The position numbers and the translations under genes were made by a program. This document shows, piece by piece, positions 16,333-24,000 of a stretch of DNA of 64,000 bases. The first letter of the stretch is position 1. Each line of letters opens with the position of its first letter. Below the pieces are notes generated by a model, which saw only the letters and a program-made list of their open reading frames with translations, had not been told where the DNA came from and did not search any database. This DNA comes from a virus, in IMG/VR virus record IMGVR_UViG_3300048927_000250, positions 1-64,000 of that record; one strand, given 5' to 3'.

Positions 16333-16850
16333 TAGAGTTGACTCAGGTTGATGGTGGACTCTTTAACATAGAAGATGCGGATTTGCCATTGGTGAACATC
16401 AGCACGCAGGTTGGGGTCGTACTTCTCGTAACGGAGATTCACAGCCGCATTACCCCGCTGACTACCGTTCACCCTGATAGTTCCGTGAACTCCCGGTAAC
16501 TCCACCTCACCCTGGAACTTACGTAAGAACGAATCGGTGAACAGAATGTCCGTGTCTTCTTTAGGTACCCAGTGCTGACCGTTGGTGAACAACACCGACA
16601 CCAGTACCGCGCGGGTGACTTTAAGGTCCCCGTCAACATAATCGTTGAGGCGGTAGATTCGTTCAGGCGAAAGGTTGACACAATGGTTCCCTTCCGTCGT
16701 GGATTGTTTTAACGGTTCCACATTGACCGGAAATGTTTCCGTAGAGAGTTGCGCAATCTGTTGAGCCTTCTCATAATCGGACGCCAACTCACCTGCGAGA
16801 ATCTCTCGAACAGCCCCAAGGAATTGAGTTGCTGTTTCACCTGCTGACAT
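16332..16850 (-). CDS. Hypothetical protein
   Basis: 172 residues, AAAGGATAACGT before the ATG. Helical N-terminus, then beta-rich (GTIRVNGSQRGNAAVNLRYE, WQIRIFYVKESTINLSQL). No family recognised. Confidence 0.6.
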   Translation of the reverse strand: MSAGETATQFLGAVREILAGELASDYEKAQQIAQLSTETFPVNVEPLKQSTTEGNHCVNLSPERIYRLNDYVDGDLKVTRAVLVSVLFTNGQHWVPKEDTDILFTDSFLRKFQGEVELPGVHGTIRVNGSQRGNAAVNLRYEKYDPNLRADVHQWQIRIFYVKESTINLSQL

Positions 16851-17020
16851 ACGTTATCCTTTTCAACTGATAGCTTCAAACGGGTTACCCACGGGCGAAT
16901 AGAGTTACAGGAATCGCACTCGTAGGAGATTTGGTTGTAAAGTCCCCAATGGACCTTACGGATTTTATCCGACCGACATCCACAACAACGGTAGCGAATC
17001 TTCCCACCTTTACTTAGCAC
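16709..17020 (-). CDS. Zinc-finger protein with long 3' overlap
   Basis: 103 residues from GTG at 17020, seven bases behind GGAGG (an ATG at 17026 is too close). Residues 10-45 hold two Cys pairs (CCGC, then CDSC about 22 residues later), a zinc-ribbon pattern. The last 47 residues are out of frame with, and overlap, the next gene by 142 bases, and look less like protein (WRPIMRRLNRLRNSLRKHF). The functional part may be the N-terminal ribbon only. Role unknown. Confidence 0.5.
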   Translation of the reverse strand: MLSKGGKIRYRCCGCRSDKIRKVHWGLYNQISYECDSCNSIRPWVTRLKLSVEKDNVCQQVKQQLNSLGLFERFSQVSWRPIMRRLNRLRNSLRKHFRSMWNR

Positions 17021-17345
17021 GTGCATCCCTCCGCTCTTTACGGATGGTCAGAAGCTTGAGGAACTTCTCCTCGACCTCGGTCGATTTCACTTCCATTCTG
17101 GCGACTACCGCGTTCAGCCCTTCGAGCATGACATGGTATCGGGGGTGACATTTATTCAACTCGCGCATCTTCGCCCGTATTTCAACGGCACGTTCATTGA
17201 AGCGTAACAACGTACGGGAAGCGATGACCATTGCTTCATCAGACCATTCGTCTCGTGACATCAATGCCTGGGTCAACATCTCCAGACTGATATCTACGTG
17301 CTCAATGCGCCCGTAACGAGTAGGAAAATTGGATTTAGTAGTCAC
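17010..17345 (-). CDS. Hypothetical helical protein
   Basis: 111 residues from GTG at 17345 (GGGAG seven bases upstream; it overlaps the upstream stop by 11). Nearly all helical and basic at the end (EEKFLKLLTIRKERRDARAK). No family recognised. Confidence 0.6.
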   Translation of the reverse strand: MTTKSNFPTRYGRIEHVDISLEMLTQALMSRDEWSDEAMVIASRTLLRFNERAVEIRAKMRELNKCHPRYHVMLEGLNAVVARMEVKSTEVEEKFLKLLTIRKERRDARAK

Positions 17346-18051
17346 GGCGCGGCTCCCTTAGGTCGAACGAAAGTAGTGTCCCAAGGAATTTCCCGGAGAA
17401 TGTAGTGTCTTCCAGGTCGAGTGCGACATTACCGGTTTCCTGATTCAGTGACCCCTTAACGTTGAAAGGTTTTGCGTCCATATTACGGTACCGTAAAATC
17501 AACTCGCGGCGGTTTCCTTCCATAGGGAGCTGGAACCCGTTATACGGGCTATCGGAGACATCCAAGAACCGTTGACCGAGCGTCTCGACCAGCGTATCGT
17601 CCGATACCATGAACCCTTCTACTCGTGGGTTCTCGATAACGTAATCTCCGTGCGGGAGGTTCAGAATACCCAGTAAGTTGTAGGCTGCCCCAAACGTCAC
17701 AAAAGCCTTCTTCCTGGTTCCTCCGGCTAAGTCATACACCAACTTGTTTTTCTCAGTCCCAGTGACGATTTCTTCTGATGACAACAGGATTTGTTTCCCT
17801 GCCGTCACGGCTGCACGCCAGCCTTGTTCGCGAGCCTCTGCAACGATGTCGTTCAACATCTCTTCGGTGATGTCGCATTTCCGCAGGGCCTGAATGCTGT
17901 CAGCCTGCGTTTTGTTCAGCGCACGACTTACACCTTCCCGTGCAATGATGATACGCAATACGTCACTGCTACTAATCAAGTACATCGGGTCGTTCTTACT
18001 GCGTTCACCCAAGTCAGGGAAAGGGGAACCGTAGTTTACTGTCTTAGTCAT
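17335..18051 (-). CDS. Hypothetical protein
   Basis: 238 residues from the ATG at 18051 (GAGG upstream). Contains ALNKTQADSIQALRKCDITEEMLNDIVAEA, a helical segment, and a beta-rich C-terminal half (ELILRYRNMDAKPFNVKGSL). First gene of its unit with a TATG-like element 60-70 bases upstream. Not recognised. Confidence 0.6.
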   Translation of the reverse strand: MTKTVNYGSPFPDLGERSKNDPMYLISSSDVLRIIIAREGVSRALNKTQADSIQALRKCDITEEMLNDIVAEAREQGWRAAVTAGKQILLSSEEIVTGTEKNKLVYDLAGGTRKKAFVTFGAAYNLLGILNLPHGDYVIENPRVEGFMVSDDTLVETLGQRFLDVSDSPYNGFQLPMEGNRRELILRYRNMDAKPFNVKGSLNQETGNVALDLEDTTFSGKFLGTLLSFDLREPRRDY

Positions 18052-18113
18052 TTCACAAAACCTCATTTGGATTATTAAAACCGAAAACGGAAATAATCGG
18101 TAGATGGGAGTTA

Positions 18114-18123
18114 CTACATATAG
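18114..18123 (-). promoter_or_regulatory. Candidate TATG-type promoter element
   Basis: Minus strand CTATATGTAG between the stop of the gene at 18143 and the ATG at 18051. Similar to elements at 12715, 29049 and 58807. Confidence 0.35.
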
Positions 18124-18142
18124 CCTTCCGTGGCCGTAAGAA

Positions 18143-18634
18143 TTAACCCTGTGGTTGCGGGAGGTCCATCACGTTACAGCCCAACTGCTTCTGGATGTTC
18201 CAGAGGGTGTTCATGTAAACCCCCAGCCAGATTGGCCAGTCGTCGTGTTCGTAGATAGAACAGAAGTCTATCTTGAAGGTGCGCATGTTCACCCAGTGAC
18301 CGTGGGCCGCTAAAGACAACTCGCTCGCCTCCTCGGTATCAATGTCGGATGAACTGATTTCCAGGATGGTCCATTGATGCGTGTCGACAAACTGGTTTTC
18401 TGGGTTAGCGTTCCACGGCGAGATGACCACAAAGAACGACGGAATAAGCGCACTGGTCACTTTGAAATAACGCGCTGGGTTCCAGGCTTTCAATGCTTCC
18501 AGGTCGAATTGCTCACCCTCTTTAAGGTGTGGCATGACATTCCGTTCCCAGATGTATTCGTCAACGTCGATTAACGGTGCGAAGAAATCCTCGCGGGTGT
18601 ACTCCTGAATCGTTAAATCTAACTGCTTATCCAT
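18143..18634 (-). CDS. Hypothetical protein
   Basis: 163 residues, acidic, tryptophan-rich (YIWERNVMP, WPIWLGVYMNTLWNIQ). Possibly a cytosolic enzyme fold but no motif recognised. Preceded by a terminator, so a promoter should lie in 18635-18650, where I see none. Confidence 0.6.
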   Translation of the reverse strand: MDKQLDLTIQEYTREDFFAPLIDVDEYIWERNVMPHLKEGEQFDLEALKAWNPARYFKVTSALIPSFFVVISPWNANPENQFVDTHQWTILEISSSDIDTEEASELSLAAHGHWVNMRTFKIDFCSIYEHDDWPIWLGVYMNTLWNIQKQLGCNVMDLPQPQG

Positions 18635-18647
18635 TACAACTCCTTGA

Positions 18648-18687
18648 AAAATAAAAGAATAAAGGAAGGGACCGAAGTCCCTTCCTG
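18648..18687 (-). terminator. Minus-strand terminator with UUCG loop
   Basis: AGGAAGGGAC-TTCG-GTCCCTTCCT on the minus strand, followed by TTTATTCTTTTATTTT. It sits two bases behind the phoH stop. Confidence 0.85.
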
Positions 18688-18689
18688 GT

Positions 18690-19475
18690 TTAGTCGTGCT
18701 CGTAGGCGTTCAACACTTCCTGACAGAGCTCAGAGCGCACGCAGTCATCCTTCGTGAACTCTACAACCCCAATGCGGGACGTGGTACTGAAACGCTGTAA
18801 CGCGTCGGAAAGCCCACTTTGGACCCCTCTCGGTAAATCACACTGAGCCACGTCTCCGTTAACAATCACGGTCACGTTCTCACCCAGACGTGTCAGGAAC
18901 ATTTTCATCTGTGCCTTGGTTACGTTCTGGGCTTCGTCCAGGATAACTACCGCGTTCTCAAACGTGCGGCCGCGCATATACGCGAAGGGAGCAATTTCCA
19001 CCTTCTTCACATCCGGGCGCAAGCAGTACTGAAGGAAAGTACCACCAAGGCGTTTCTCCAGGATGTCTTGAACCGGGCGGAAATACGGGGCGAATTTCTC
19101 GCTGATGTCCCCAGGCAAGAAGCCCAGGTTCTCACCGGACTCTAAGACAGGGCGCGTCACGATGATGCGTTCTACCTCTTTATCCAGCAATGCTTTGGCC
19201 GCGTGCGCAGTTGACAGGAATGTTTTACCACAACCGGCTTCACCCGTTGCAAAGATTAATTGCTTCGTGTTCAGCTGCTCGAGGTAAAGTACCTGGTTTT
19301 CATTGCGCGCTTCGATGGGTGTATTGTCCCGTTTCACTTTGGGTGTCAGGTCGTCTGACACTTCAGTACCGGGAAATTGAACTACGGTATCATCACCGTA
19401 GCCTGAGTTAGCTCGTGCTCCCTTTCCGCGTTTGGACTTACGAGAACCGCGTTCAGCCTGTCTAGCTCTACTCAT
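18690..19475 (-). CDS. phoH: PhoH-like ATPase
   Basis: 261 residues. A basic low-complexity N-terminus (SRKSKRGKGARANS) is followed by the PhoH domain: QVLYLEQL and Walker A GEAGCGKT near residues 78-85, IIVTRP near 105, the MRGRTFENAVVILDEAQN block carrying Walker B near 165-182, and VNGDVAQCDLP, a sensor-like motif. PhoH proteins are P-loop ATPases, some with RNA helicase or RNase links, frequent in large phages and often induced in phosphate stress in hosts. The role in infection is unproven. Flanked by small membrane protein genes. Confidence 0.9.
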   Translation of the reverse strand: MSRARQAERGSRKSKRGKGARANSGYGDDTVVQFPGTEVSDDLTPKVKRDNTPIEARNENQVLYLEQLNTKQLIFATGEAGCGKTFLSTAHAAKALLDKEVERIIVTRPVLESGENLGFLPGDISEKFAPYFRPVQDILEKRLGGTFLQYCLRPDVKKVEIAPFAYMRGRTFENAVVILDEAQNVTKAQMKMFLTRLGENVTVIVNGDVAQCDLPRGVQSGLSDALQRFSTTSRIGVVEFTKDDCVRSELCQEVLNAYEHD

Positions 19476-19509
19476 GGGTTACACCTTTTCATGAGAACCG
19501 GGGAAGAGG

Positions 19510-19794
19510 TTATGGGACCTTAACGCTGTGTGGTTGCGCCAGGTCCTTATTACAATCCCCGAGGGTTTGCAGTGGAATGAGACCGCCCTGTGATGAGGAA
19601 AGGTATTGGCATCCAGTTACCATGTCCATCACCAACGTGAAACGGTCATCAGAAGTTTCCTTGACGATAAAGCGTCGTTCTGAAAGGGGTGGTCGGACAA
19701 AGTCGTGTATCGACCCGTAGATGAATTCCGTACACAACCCAAGTAGGAATGCCAGGAACACGGCGACAGGATACCGCCGGATAAAATTATACAT
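19510..19794 (-). CDS. Small membrane protein, DUF6440-like
   Basis: 94 residues from the ATG at 19794 (GAGG eight bases upstream). One N-terminal membrane segment (YPVAVFLAFLLGLCTEFIYG). The outer part contains MVTGCQYLSSSQGGLIPLQTLGDC, which resembles the DUF6440 pattern (D--TGV-YL---GGL-PL-D--G) seen in phage and Gram-positive proteins. Start overlaps the upstream stop. Confidence 0.55.
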   Translation of the reverse strand: MYNFIRRYPVAVFLAFLLGLCTEFIYGSIHDFVRPPLSERRFIVKETSDDRFTLVMDMVTGCQYLSSSQGGLIPLQTLGDCNKDLAQPHSVKVP

Positions 19795-20158
19795 CAATGC
19801 CATCCTCAGCTAAGTGGAAGTTCTTTAAGAACAACGATTCTTCTAATACCCAGATTTCACCAGCCGGACGGTCGTGTGTCGGCGTGGTGTTGGTAAAGAT
19901 AACCATGGGTAGCGAACAGTCCTGCGCATGTTTCCCTACTGCGAGCACTTTAAATGGCAATCCTGAAGGTGACCTTACTTCAAGTCCTGGAACGACCTCA
20001 CGGAGAAGAGTCTCCCCGTATCGTGCCAGACGTAAACGGTCAACAACGTCAAAGCGATTGACAGAGCAAATATGATGGCCAAGTTCATGAGACTGCTTGG
20101 CATCGGGTTCTTGCGGTATTTTCGAAAATCCCACAGGAGTCCTCCAAATGTAAACCAA
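19787..20158 (-). CDS. DUF1653-like small protein, start uncertain
   Basis: The stop is secure; the start is not. The longest form (GTG/ATG-type start at 20158, 123 residues) runs through almost the whole neighbouring gene at 19975-20181. A TTG at 19960 would give 57 residues. The recognisable part is VVPGLEVRSPSGLPFKVLAV..MVIFTNT..GEIWVLEESLFLKNF, similar to DUF1653 (PG-Y---G--Y-V----H----VVY---W-RP---F). The gene starting at 22211 carries the same kind of domain. Function of the family unknown. Confidence 0.4.
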   Translation of the reverse strand: MVYIWRTPVGFSKIPQEPDAKQSHELGHHICSVNRFDVVDRLRLARYGETLLREVVPGLEVRSPSGLPFKVLAVGKHAQDCSLPMVIFTNTTPTHDRPAGEIWVLEESLFLKNFHLAEDGIDV

Positions 20159-20181
20159 GCAATCAACGTTAAGTAGCCCAC
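19975..20181 (-). CDS. Small two-segment membrane protein
   Basis: 68 residues from GTG at 20181, six bases behind AAGGAGG, which is a far better start than an upstream one at 20274. Two hydrophobic segments (TLIAWFTFGGLLW and LAIIFALSIALTLLTVYVW) joined by a basic loop. Position among other small membrane genes suggests inner-membrane effects on the host or a holin-like role; neither is shown. Confidence 0.6.
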   Translation of the reverse strand: MGYLTLIAWFTFGGLLWDFRKYRKNPMPSSLMNLAIIFALSIALTLLTVYVWHDTGRLFSVRSFQDLK

Positions 20182-20222
20182 CTCTAACCTCCTTCGGTAC
20201 TTATTGCTCACACTAAGTGTAG

Positions 20223-20498
20223 TTAGAAGAGGACGATTACAGTAAGGATGACGCCCCAGTGCCAGCACCACCAACAGGCATCGGCTCTCGCCAATGACCG
20301 CTTAGGTGAATCCAACATGCAAATAAAACCAAACCCAATCAAGCCCGCCGACAACCCCGCCAGAATGTACATGCACTCTGACGTAGGGTGAAGCCAGTCG
20401 AGCAGCTGTTGCGAGAGTACCCAAGTACAAACCAGACCAAACAGGGTCTGGCGGATTGGACGAAACTCGCGCCAGAATTCATCTGTGCTGTACGACAT
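20223..20498 (-). CDS. Small membrane protein
   Basis: 91 residues from the ATG at 20498 (AAAGGAG eight bases upstream). Three hydrophobic segments (LFGLVCTWVLSQQLL, MYILAGLSAGLIGFGFICML, WWCWHWGVILTVIVLF). Unknown function. It could be holin-like by size, but there is no adjacent endolysin. Confidence 0.6.
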   Translation of the reverse strand: MSYSTDEFWREFRPIRQTLFGLVCTWVLSQQLLDWLHPTSECMYILAGLSAGLIGFGFICMLDSPKRSLARADACWWCWHWGVILTVIVLF

Positions 20499-20511
20499 CG
20501 CCCAATCTCCT

Positions 20512-21387
20512 TTAGTAAAGGTCTTCTGAGTACAAAGACGCTTCACGGGAACCGGTCTTCTCACGCCCTTCGAGCTGACCCGCAATCTTTGCAATCAGGT
20601 AAGCCTGTTCGCGATTGTGGTAGTCCCCGAATTGGTCGATGAACCCTTGGTCTTCGCCGATGGCGTGGTCGTTCTCCAGCAATTCACCTTTGCGTAGCGC
20701 ATTGAACAACGCGTGTGCATCCGGTGTACCGTGACGGGCACAAGGGACGGTTAGCTTGGTACCATCCTTCATCGTCGCACGGAACGCTGCTGCAACAATG
20801 GTACGCTGCACCACCACCCCATTCTCTTCCCACACCTTCCAGCATTCCGGCGGCAGTTCCCAATACGCCCGACCTTTATCACTGTAGATGTTGGTAGCCT
20901 GTTCACACTCACCGTGGAAATGGAAACGGAAGGTCACCACTTCAGTGGGCTGGAACAGGAGGAAATCTTTAAACACCTGAGCACTACCGATTAACCACGG
21001 CGTCAGAATGAACGACCCTGATTTCATGCTGCGCAGAACATCAGCCATTGGACCTGTGATGTGCAGGCGACCGTGGACACGAATGCGTCCTTCTGGCGTG
21101 TGTTCGATTTCGTGCAGGCGGACGGTAGCCCCGATGAACTGCCCTTCGAAACGATTAGGTTCCTTGATGTCCGGGGTAGTGAACGGTGGCATCTCCACGT
21201 AGAACGGCCCACGACGGTTTGCGTGTTTACGCAGTGCCAGTAAGAGATTGTTTTCACAATACTTCTTACCGTCCTTGTCAATGTCGTTCGGTGCCCAGTC
21301 CAGTAAGAGCACCTTGAAACCACCCGCGGTGGATTCTAACGGCAGTGTATTCACTGCCCCCAAGATAAAGTCTTTATTGTCTTTCAT
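20512..21387 (-). CDS. Two-domain phage protein of unknown function
   Basis: 291 residues. The C-terminal ~95 residues match a recurrent phage domain with AAAFRA..DG....V.CARHGTPDAHALF near 190-225, DQGFIDQFGDYHNREQAYLIAKIAGQL near 245-272 and an SEDLY end; in other phages this ends with LYSENLY. The N-terminal ~180 residues are beta-rich (GPFYVEMPPFTTPD, RIRVHGRLHITGPMADVL) and unrecognised. The protein looks like a fusion of that small domain with a second module. It lies behind an early-type promoter. Confidence 0.6.
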   Translation of the reverse strand: MKDNKDFILGAVNTLPLESTAGGFKVLLLDWAPNDIDKDGKKYCENNLLLALRKHANRRGPFYVEMPPFTTPDIKEPNRFEGQFIGATVRLHEIEHTPEGRIRVHGRLHITGPMADVLRSMKSGSFILTPWLIGSAQVFKDFLLFQPTEVVTFRFHFHGECEQATNIYSDKGRAYWELPPECWKVWEENGVVVQRTIVAAAFRATMKDGTKLTVPCARHGTPDAHALFNALRKGELLENDHAIGEDQGFIDQFGDYHNREQAYLIAKIAGQLEGREKTGSREASLYSEDLY

Positions 21388-21406
21388 TGTAAATCCTTGT
21401 TAAAGG

Positions 21407-21429
21407 TGGGTGAAGGTTATTGCTTCACC
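21407..21429 (-). other. Stem-loop in 5' leader
   Basis: GGGTGAAG-7-CTTCACCC, eight pairs, beginning inside the promoter element at 21425-21440. If transcription starts near its GTGA, the mRNA of the gene at 20512 would begin with this hairpin, which could protect the 5' end. Confidence 0.5.
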
Positions 21430-21440
21430 CGGGTAATATA
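21425..21440 (-). promoter_or_regulatory. Early-type promoter TATATTAC-N4-GTGA
   Basis: Minus strand TATATTACCCGGGTGA, 38 bases before the ATG at 21387. Perfect core and spacing. Confidence 0.75.
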
Positions 21441-21444
21441 GACT

Positions 21445-21900
21445 TTAGTCGGAGTTGATGGTGCCTGGTGCCCAGTACTGAAGGTGATACTCCAGTGACG
21501 CGATAGGAACCATGAAGTGGTCACGGAGCGCCACCAGTCGAGGATGAGTCACGTCTGTCCCCATCACACGGTCACGCATGACCGCCCAGCGCTCCATACA
21601 TTCCAGGAACGTCGATTCACCTTTAATCACATCGACGACTTCAGGGACACGGATTTCATCAACCCGTACACCCCGGTCGTCGTAAAGTGAAACACCCACA
21701 CCGACAGGATGCACCGGTGACATGAAGTTCCACATGTACTTCTCTTCGACGTTCTTCATCGGTTCGACGCACATCGAGTAGAAGTTACCCCAACCAGCCG
21801 GAGAGACGCCCTTGTTACGGATGCCCTCTAGCACGGTGGCCAGTTGGTAAATTGCGTAGCCAGCTTCGTACGCATCGAGAGAATGGTCACGTTGGTTCAT
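21445..21900 (-). CDS. Hypothetical protein
   Basis: 151 residues. Of two adjacent ATGs (21903, 21900) the second is better spaced from GGAGG. Overlaps the upstream stop. Helical, with several conserved-looking aromatic residues (WGNFYSMCVEPM, LEYHLQYWAPG). Not recognised. Confidence 0.6.
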   Translation of the reverse strand: MNQRDHSLDAYEAGYAIYQLATVLEGIRNKGVSPAGWGNFYSMCVEPMKNVEEKYMWNFMSPVHPVGVGVSLYDDRGVRVDEIRVPEVVDVIKGESTFLECMERWAVMRDRVMGTDVTHPRLVALRDHFMVPIASLEYHLQYWAPGTINSD

Positions 21901-22211
21901 CATGCCTCCAGTAAAGTGAATCGTTCGATGAAGTATTCAATCGGCTTCGACCAAATCTCCAACGGTTTGCCTTCCGGGTGGTAAACGACCTGTACGTCCC
22001 AGCCCGGTTTCGTGGCACGTAAGTTGGTCAGGAGATGAAGGACGTAAGTTCCACCGGTATCTTTACGATAGCGTCGTCCAACTTTGAGCCCACGCATCCT
22101 TTCTTCAATCGGGTCCACACGTTTCTCCTTCTTCTGACCTGGGTTCTTTTGCTCTTCCATGATTTCACGGATTAATGCATCCTGTTCCTCGCGGCTAAGT
22201 TCTCTACCCAT
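21900..22211 (-). CDS. DUF1653-like protein
   Basis: 103 residues. Charged helical N-terminus, then LKVGRRYRKDTGGTYVLHLLTNL...VQVVYHPEG...IWSKPIEYFIERFTLLE, following the DUF1653 pattern. Related in type to the C-terminal part of the gene ending at 19787. Function unknown. Confidence 0.55.
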   Translation of the reverse strand: MGRELSREEQDALIREIMEEQKNPGQKKEKRVDPIEERMRGLKVGRRYRKDTGGTYVLHLLTNLRATKPGWDVQVVYHPEGKPLEIWSKPIEYFIERFTLLEA

Positions 22212-22230
22212 TTTGGTTACTCGACGTTAG

Positions 22231-22668
22231 TTATTTCCCACTACCCAAAGTCTGGATATTTCGGGTCGATTCCATGATGGGGAGGTTACCTTCAGTCGGA
22301 ACGTAGATGACCTGGTTCTTAGTCTGCTGTAGACCGTCAACCCACAGGTAACGCAGATAGGCTTCGTTGTTCTTCAGACTGTTACCGATAATCTTGTTGG
22401 CTTCAGCCACCCCACCGGCTCGGATGATTTCTGCCTGCGCTAAGGCCGCCGCAGAATCTTTCTTCGCCTCAGCTTCCTGTACGGAAATCTGACGGTCCTG
22501 TGTTGCTTTCATCAGTGCAGCTTTACCTGCCATCCCTTGTTCCCAGACATTGTAGTAAGGGCAACCGGCCATGGAAAGGACGATGAAAGCCACAACGCCA
22601 ATAGCAGTACGCTTAGCGTTCTTCTTCACAAACGCCACAATAAAGTTTTCTTCGCCGTAACGAGACAT
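22231..22668 (-). CDS. SPFH/prohibitin-like membrane protein fragment
   Basis: 145 residues. An N-terminal membrane segment (TAIGVVAFIVLSMAGC, ending in a lipobox-like LSMAGC) is followed by a coiled-coil rich in Ala and Glu (VQEAEAKKDSAAALAQAEIIRAGG..EANKIIG) and a short conserved end (YLRYLWVDGLQQTKNQVIYVPTEG). This is the C-terminal signature of stomatin/HflC-type proteins without the full SPFH domain. Bacterial relatives regulate FtsH; the phage form might affect the membrane protease, which is inference. Confidence 0.6.
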   Translation of the reverse strand: MSRYGEENFIVAFVKKNAKRTAIGVVAFIVLSMAGCPYYNVWEQGMAGKAALMKATQDRQISVQEAEAKKDSAAALAQAEIIRAGGVAEANKIIGNSLKNNEAYLRYLWVDGLQQTKNQVIYVPTEGNLPIMESTRNIQTLGSGK

Positions 22669-22686
22669 GTTTCTTTTCCTTGTTAG

Positions 22687-23793
22687 TTATTTGGACACTG
22701 GGTAAGGGATGTGGGCGTGCGATTCGTAGCCTTCCAGAATGAAGTCTTCGAATTTGAAGAACGCCGGGTCAGTCACGTCGCGACCTTTGGTGTCGATACG
22801 CAACGTCGGTAACTTCATTGGGGTACGGCTCAGCTGGGTTTTGGTCAGCTCCATCTGGTTAGCGTAGATGTGCGCATCACCCAGCGAGTGTACGAAGTCA
22901 CCTGGAATCATGTTCAGAATGTGCGAGAACATGTGAATCAACAGCGCGTAGCCCGCAATGTTAAACGGTACGCCCAGCGGAATGTCCGCGCTGCGCTGAT
23001 ACAACTGGCAACTGAGACGGTACTTCGGCACTTTCGCTTCGTCCAGTTCTTTGATGAACTGCGCTTCATGACGCAGAACGTGCTGTGACAGGTAGTGACG
23101 GTCCACGTACGTCAGACGCTCCCAGGTGGTCAGCTCATCGGCGTAGAACTGGAAGAAGGCATGACACGGTGCCAGTGCCATACGGCCCTCCATGACGTTC
23201 TCCTCAACGCTGTGGTCTTCCCAGGGTAATGACTCCGGGTTCCACGTTGAGATGCACATACGGCGGCTCATGGGGTCTTTGCGCAATGAGGCCAGTACTG
23301 TTTTCACCTGGTCAATCGGACCGAATGCCGCTGGCCAGGCACGCATCTGTTTACCGTACATCGGACCGATTTCACCTTCCTGGATGTACATGTAGTCATT
23401 GACGTCCAGCTCGGCTTTTGTGAACCAATCCAGGATGTCATTCCACGACCAGTCATCAAATCCCGGCGGACAAGTGATGGATGTCCCCATCTGCGCCGCC
23501 ACCCAGTTGATATTCTCCCCAACTTCGACCATCTCTTTCGTGGCCGCCCATTCGTTCCAGATAGTGACCCCTTCTTTGGTCAACTCTCGGTTGTCCGTGG
23601 AACCCTGCATGAACCAGAGCATCTCGTGAATGATGCTACGCAAGTGAACTTTCTTGGTGGTGACTAGCGGAAACCCGTCCGCGAGGTTAAAACGCATTTG
23701 GTGACCAAAGATGCCATACGTTCCGCCGTTACGGCCTTCACGATAACGCCCTTCCTTTACTGTTTTCGCCATCAAATCTAAATACTGTTGCAT
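22687..23793 (-). CDS. thyA: Thymidylate synthase
   Basis: 368 residues. The start MQQYLDLM at 23793 matches ThyA family N-termini; two upstream starts add non-conserved residues. Motifs: IFGHQMRFNLADGFPLVTTKK near 30-50, MYGKQMRAWP, RRMCISTWNP, the catalytic Cys in ALAPCHAFFQFY near residue 208, RSADIPLGVPFNIAGYALL and GDAHIY. It methylates dUMP to dTMP with methylenetetrahydrofolate. It has an insertion near residues 90-150 relative to E. coli ThyA (264 aa). Works with the dUTPase at 29933. Divergent from the tailspike gene. Confidence 0.95.
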   Translation of the reverse strand: MQQYLDLMAKTVKEGRYREGRNGGTYGIFGHQMRFNLADGFPLVTTKKVHLRSIIHEMLWFMQGSTDNRELTKEGVTIWNEWAATKEMVEVGENINWVAAQMGTSITCPPGFDDWSWNDILDWFTKAELDVNDYMYIQEGEIGPMYGKQMRAWPAAFGPIDQVKTVLASLRKDPMSRRMCISTWNPESLPWEDHSVEENVMEGRMALAPCHAFFQFYADELTTWERLTYVDRHYLSQHVLRHEAQFIKELDEAKVPKYRLSCQLYQRSADIPLGVPFNIAGYALLIHMFSHILNMIPGDFVHSLGDAHIYANQMELTKTQLSRTPMKLPTLRIDTKGRDVTDPAFFKFEDFILEGYESHAHIPYPVSK

Positions 23794-23906
23794 GTGCAAG
23801 TGTCCCGTCTGTGTGTAAAAGAAATTTCTCATAAGGCAACCTGATGTCGTCAAAAAAGAACGTGTTTCACTAATTCCTTACCCACTGATTAGAATGATAA
23901 ACACTG

Positions 23907-23910
23907 TATG
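23907..23910 (+). promoter_or_regulatory. Possible TATG late promoter core
   Basis: CACTGTATG in the 207-base divergent region 23794-24000, 91 bases before the tailspike. The sequence ACTGTATG also precedes minus genes near 34996 and 39045. Nothing else is evident in this gap apart from a short GGTTT-containing repeat near 23949. Confidence 0.25.
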
Positions 23911-24000
23911 CAGGTGGTGTTTTTGCGACTCTAGCGACCACTGGACCTGAAACCCACCTGGGTTTATTGTCCTAAAAACCGTCGATTAGGAGTTTCGCCC

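Noticed and set aside
20512-21387. Calling the C-terminal domain a Clp-type or protease domain
   Set aside because: Only its similarity to a recurrent phage domain of unknown function is visible; no catalytic residues can be named.
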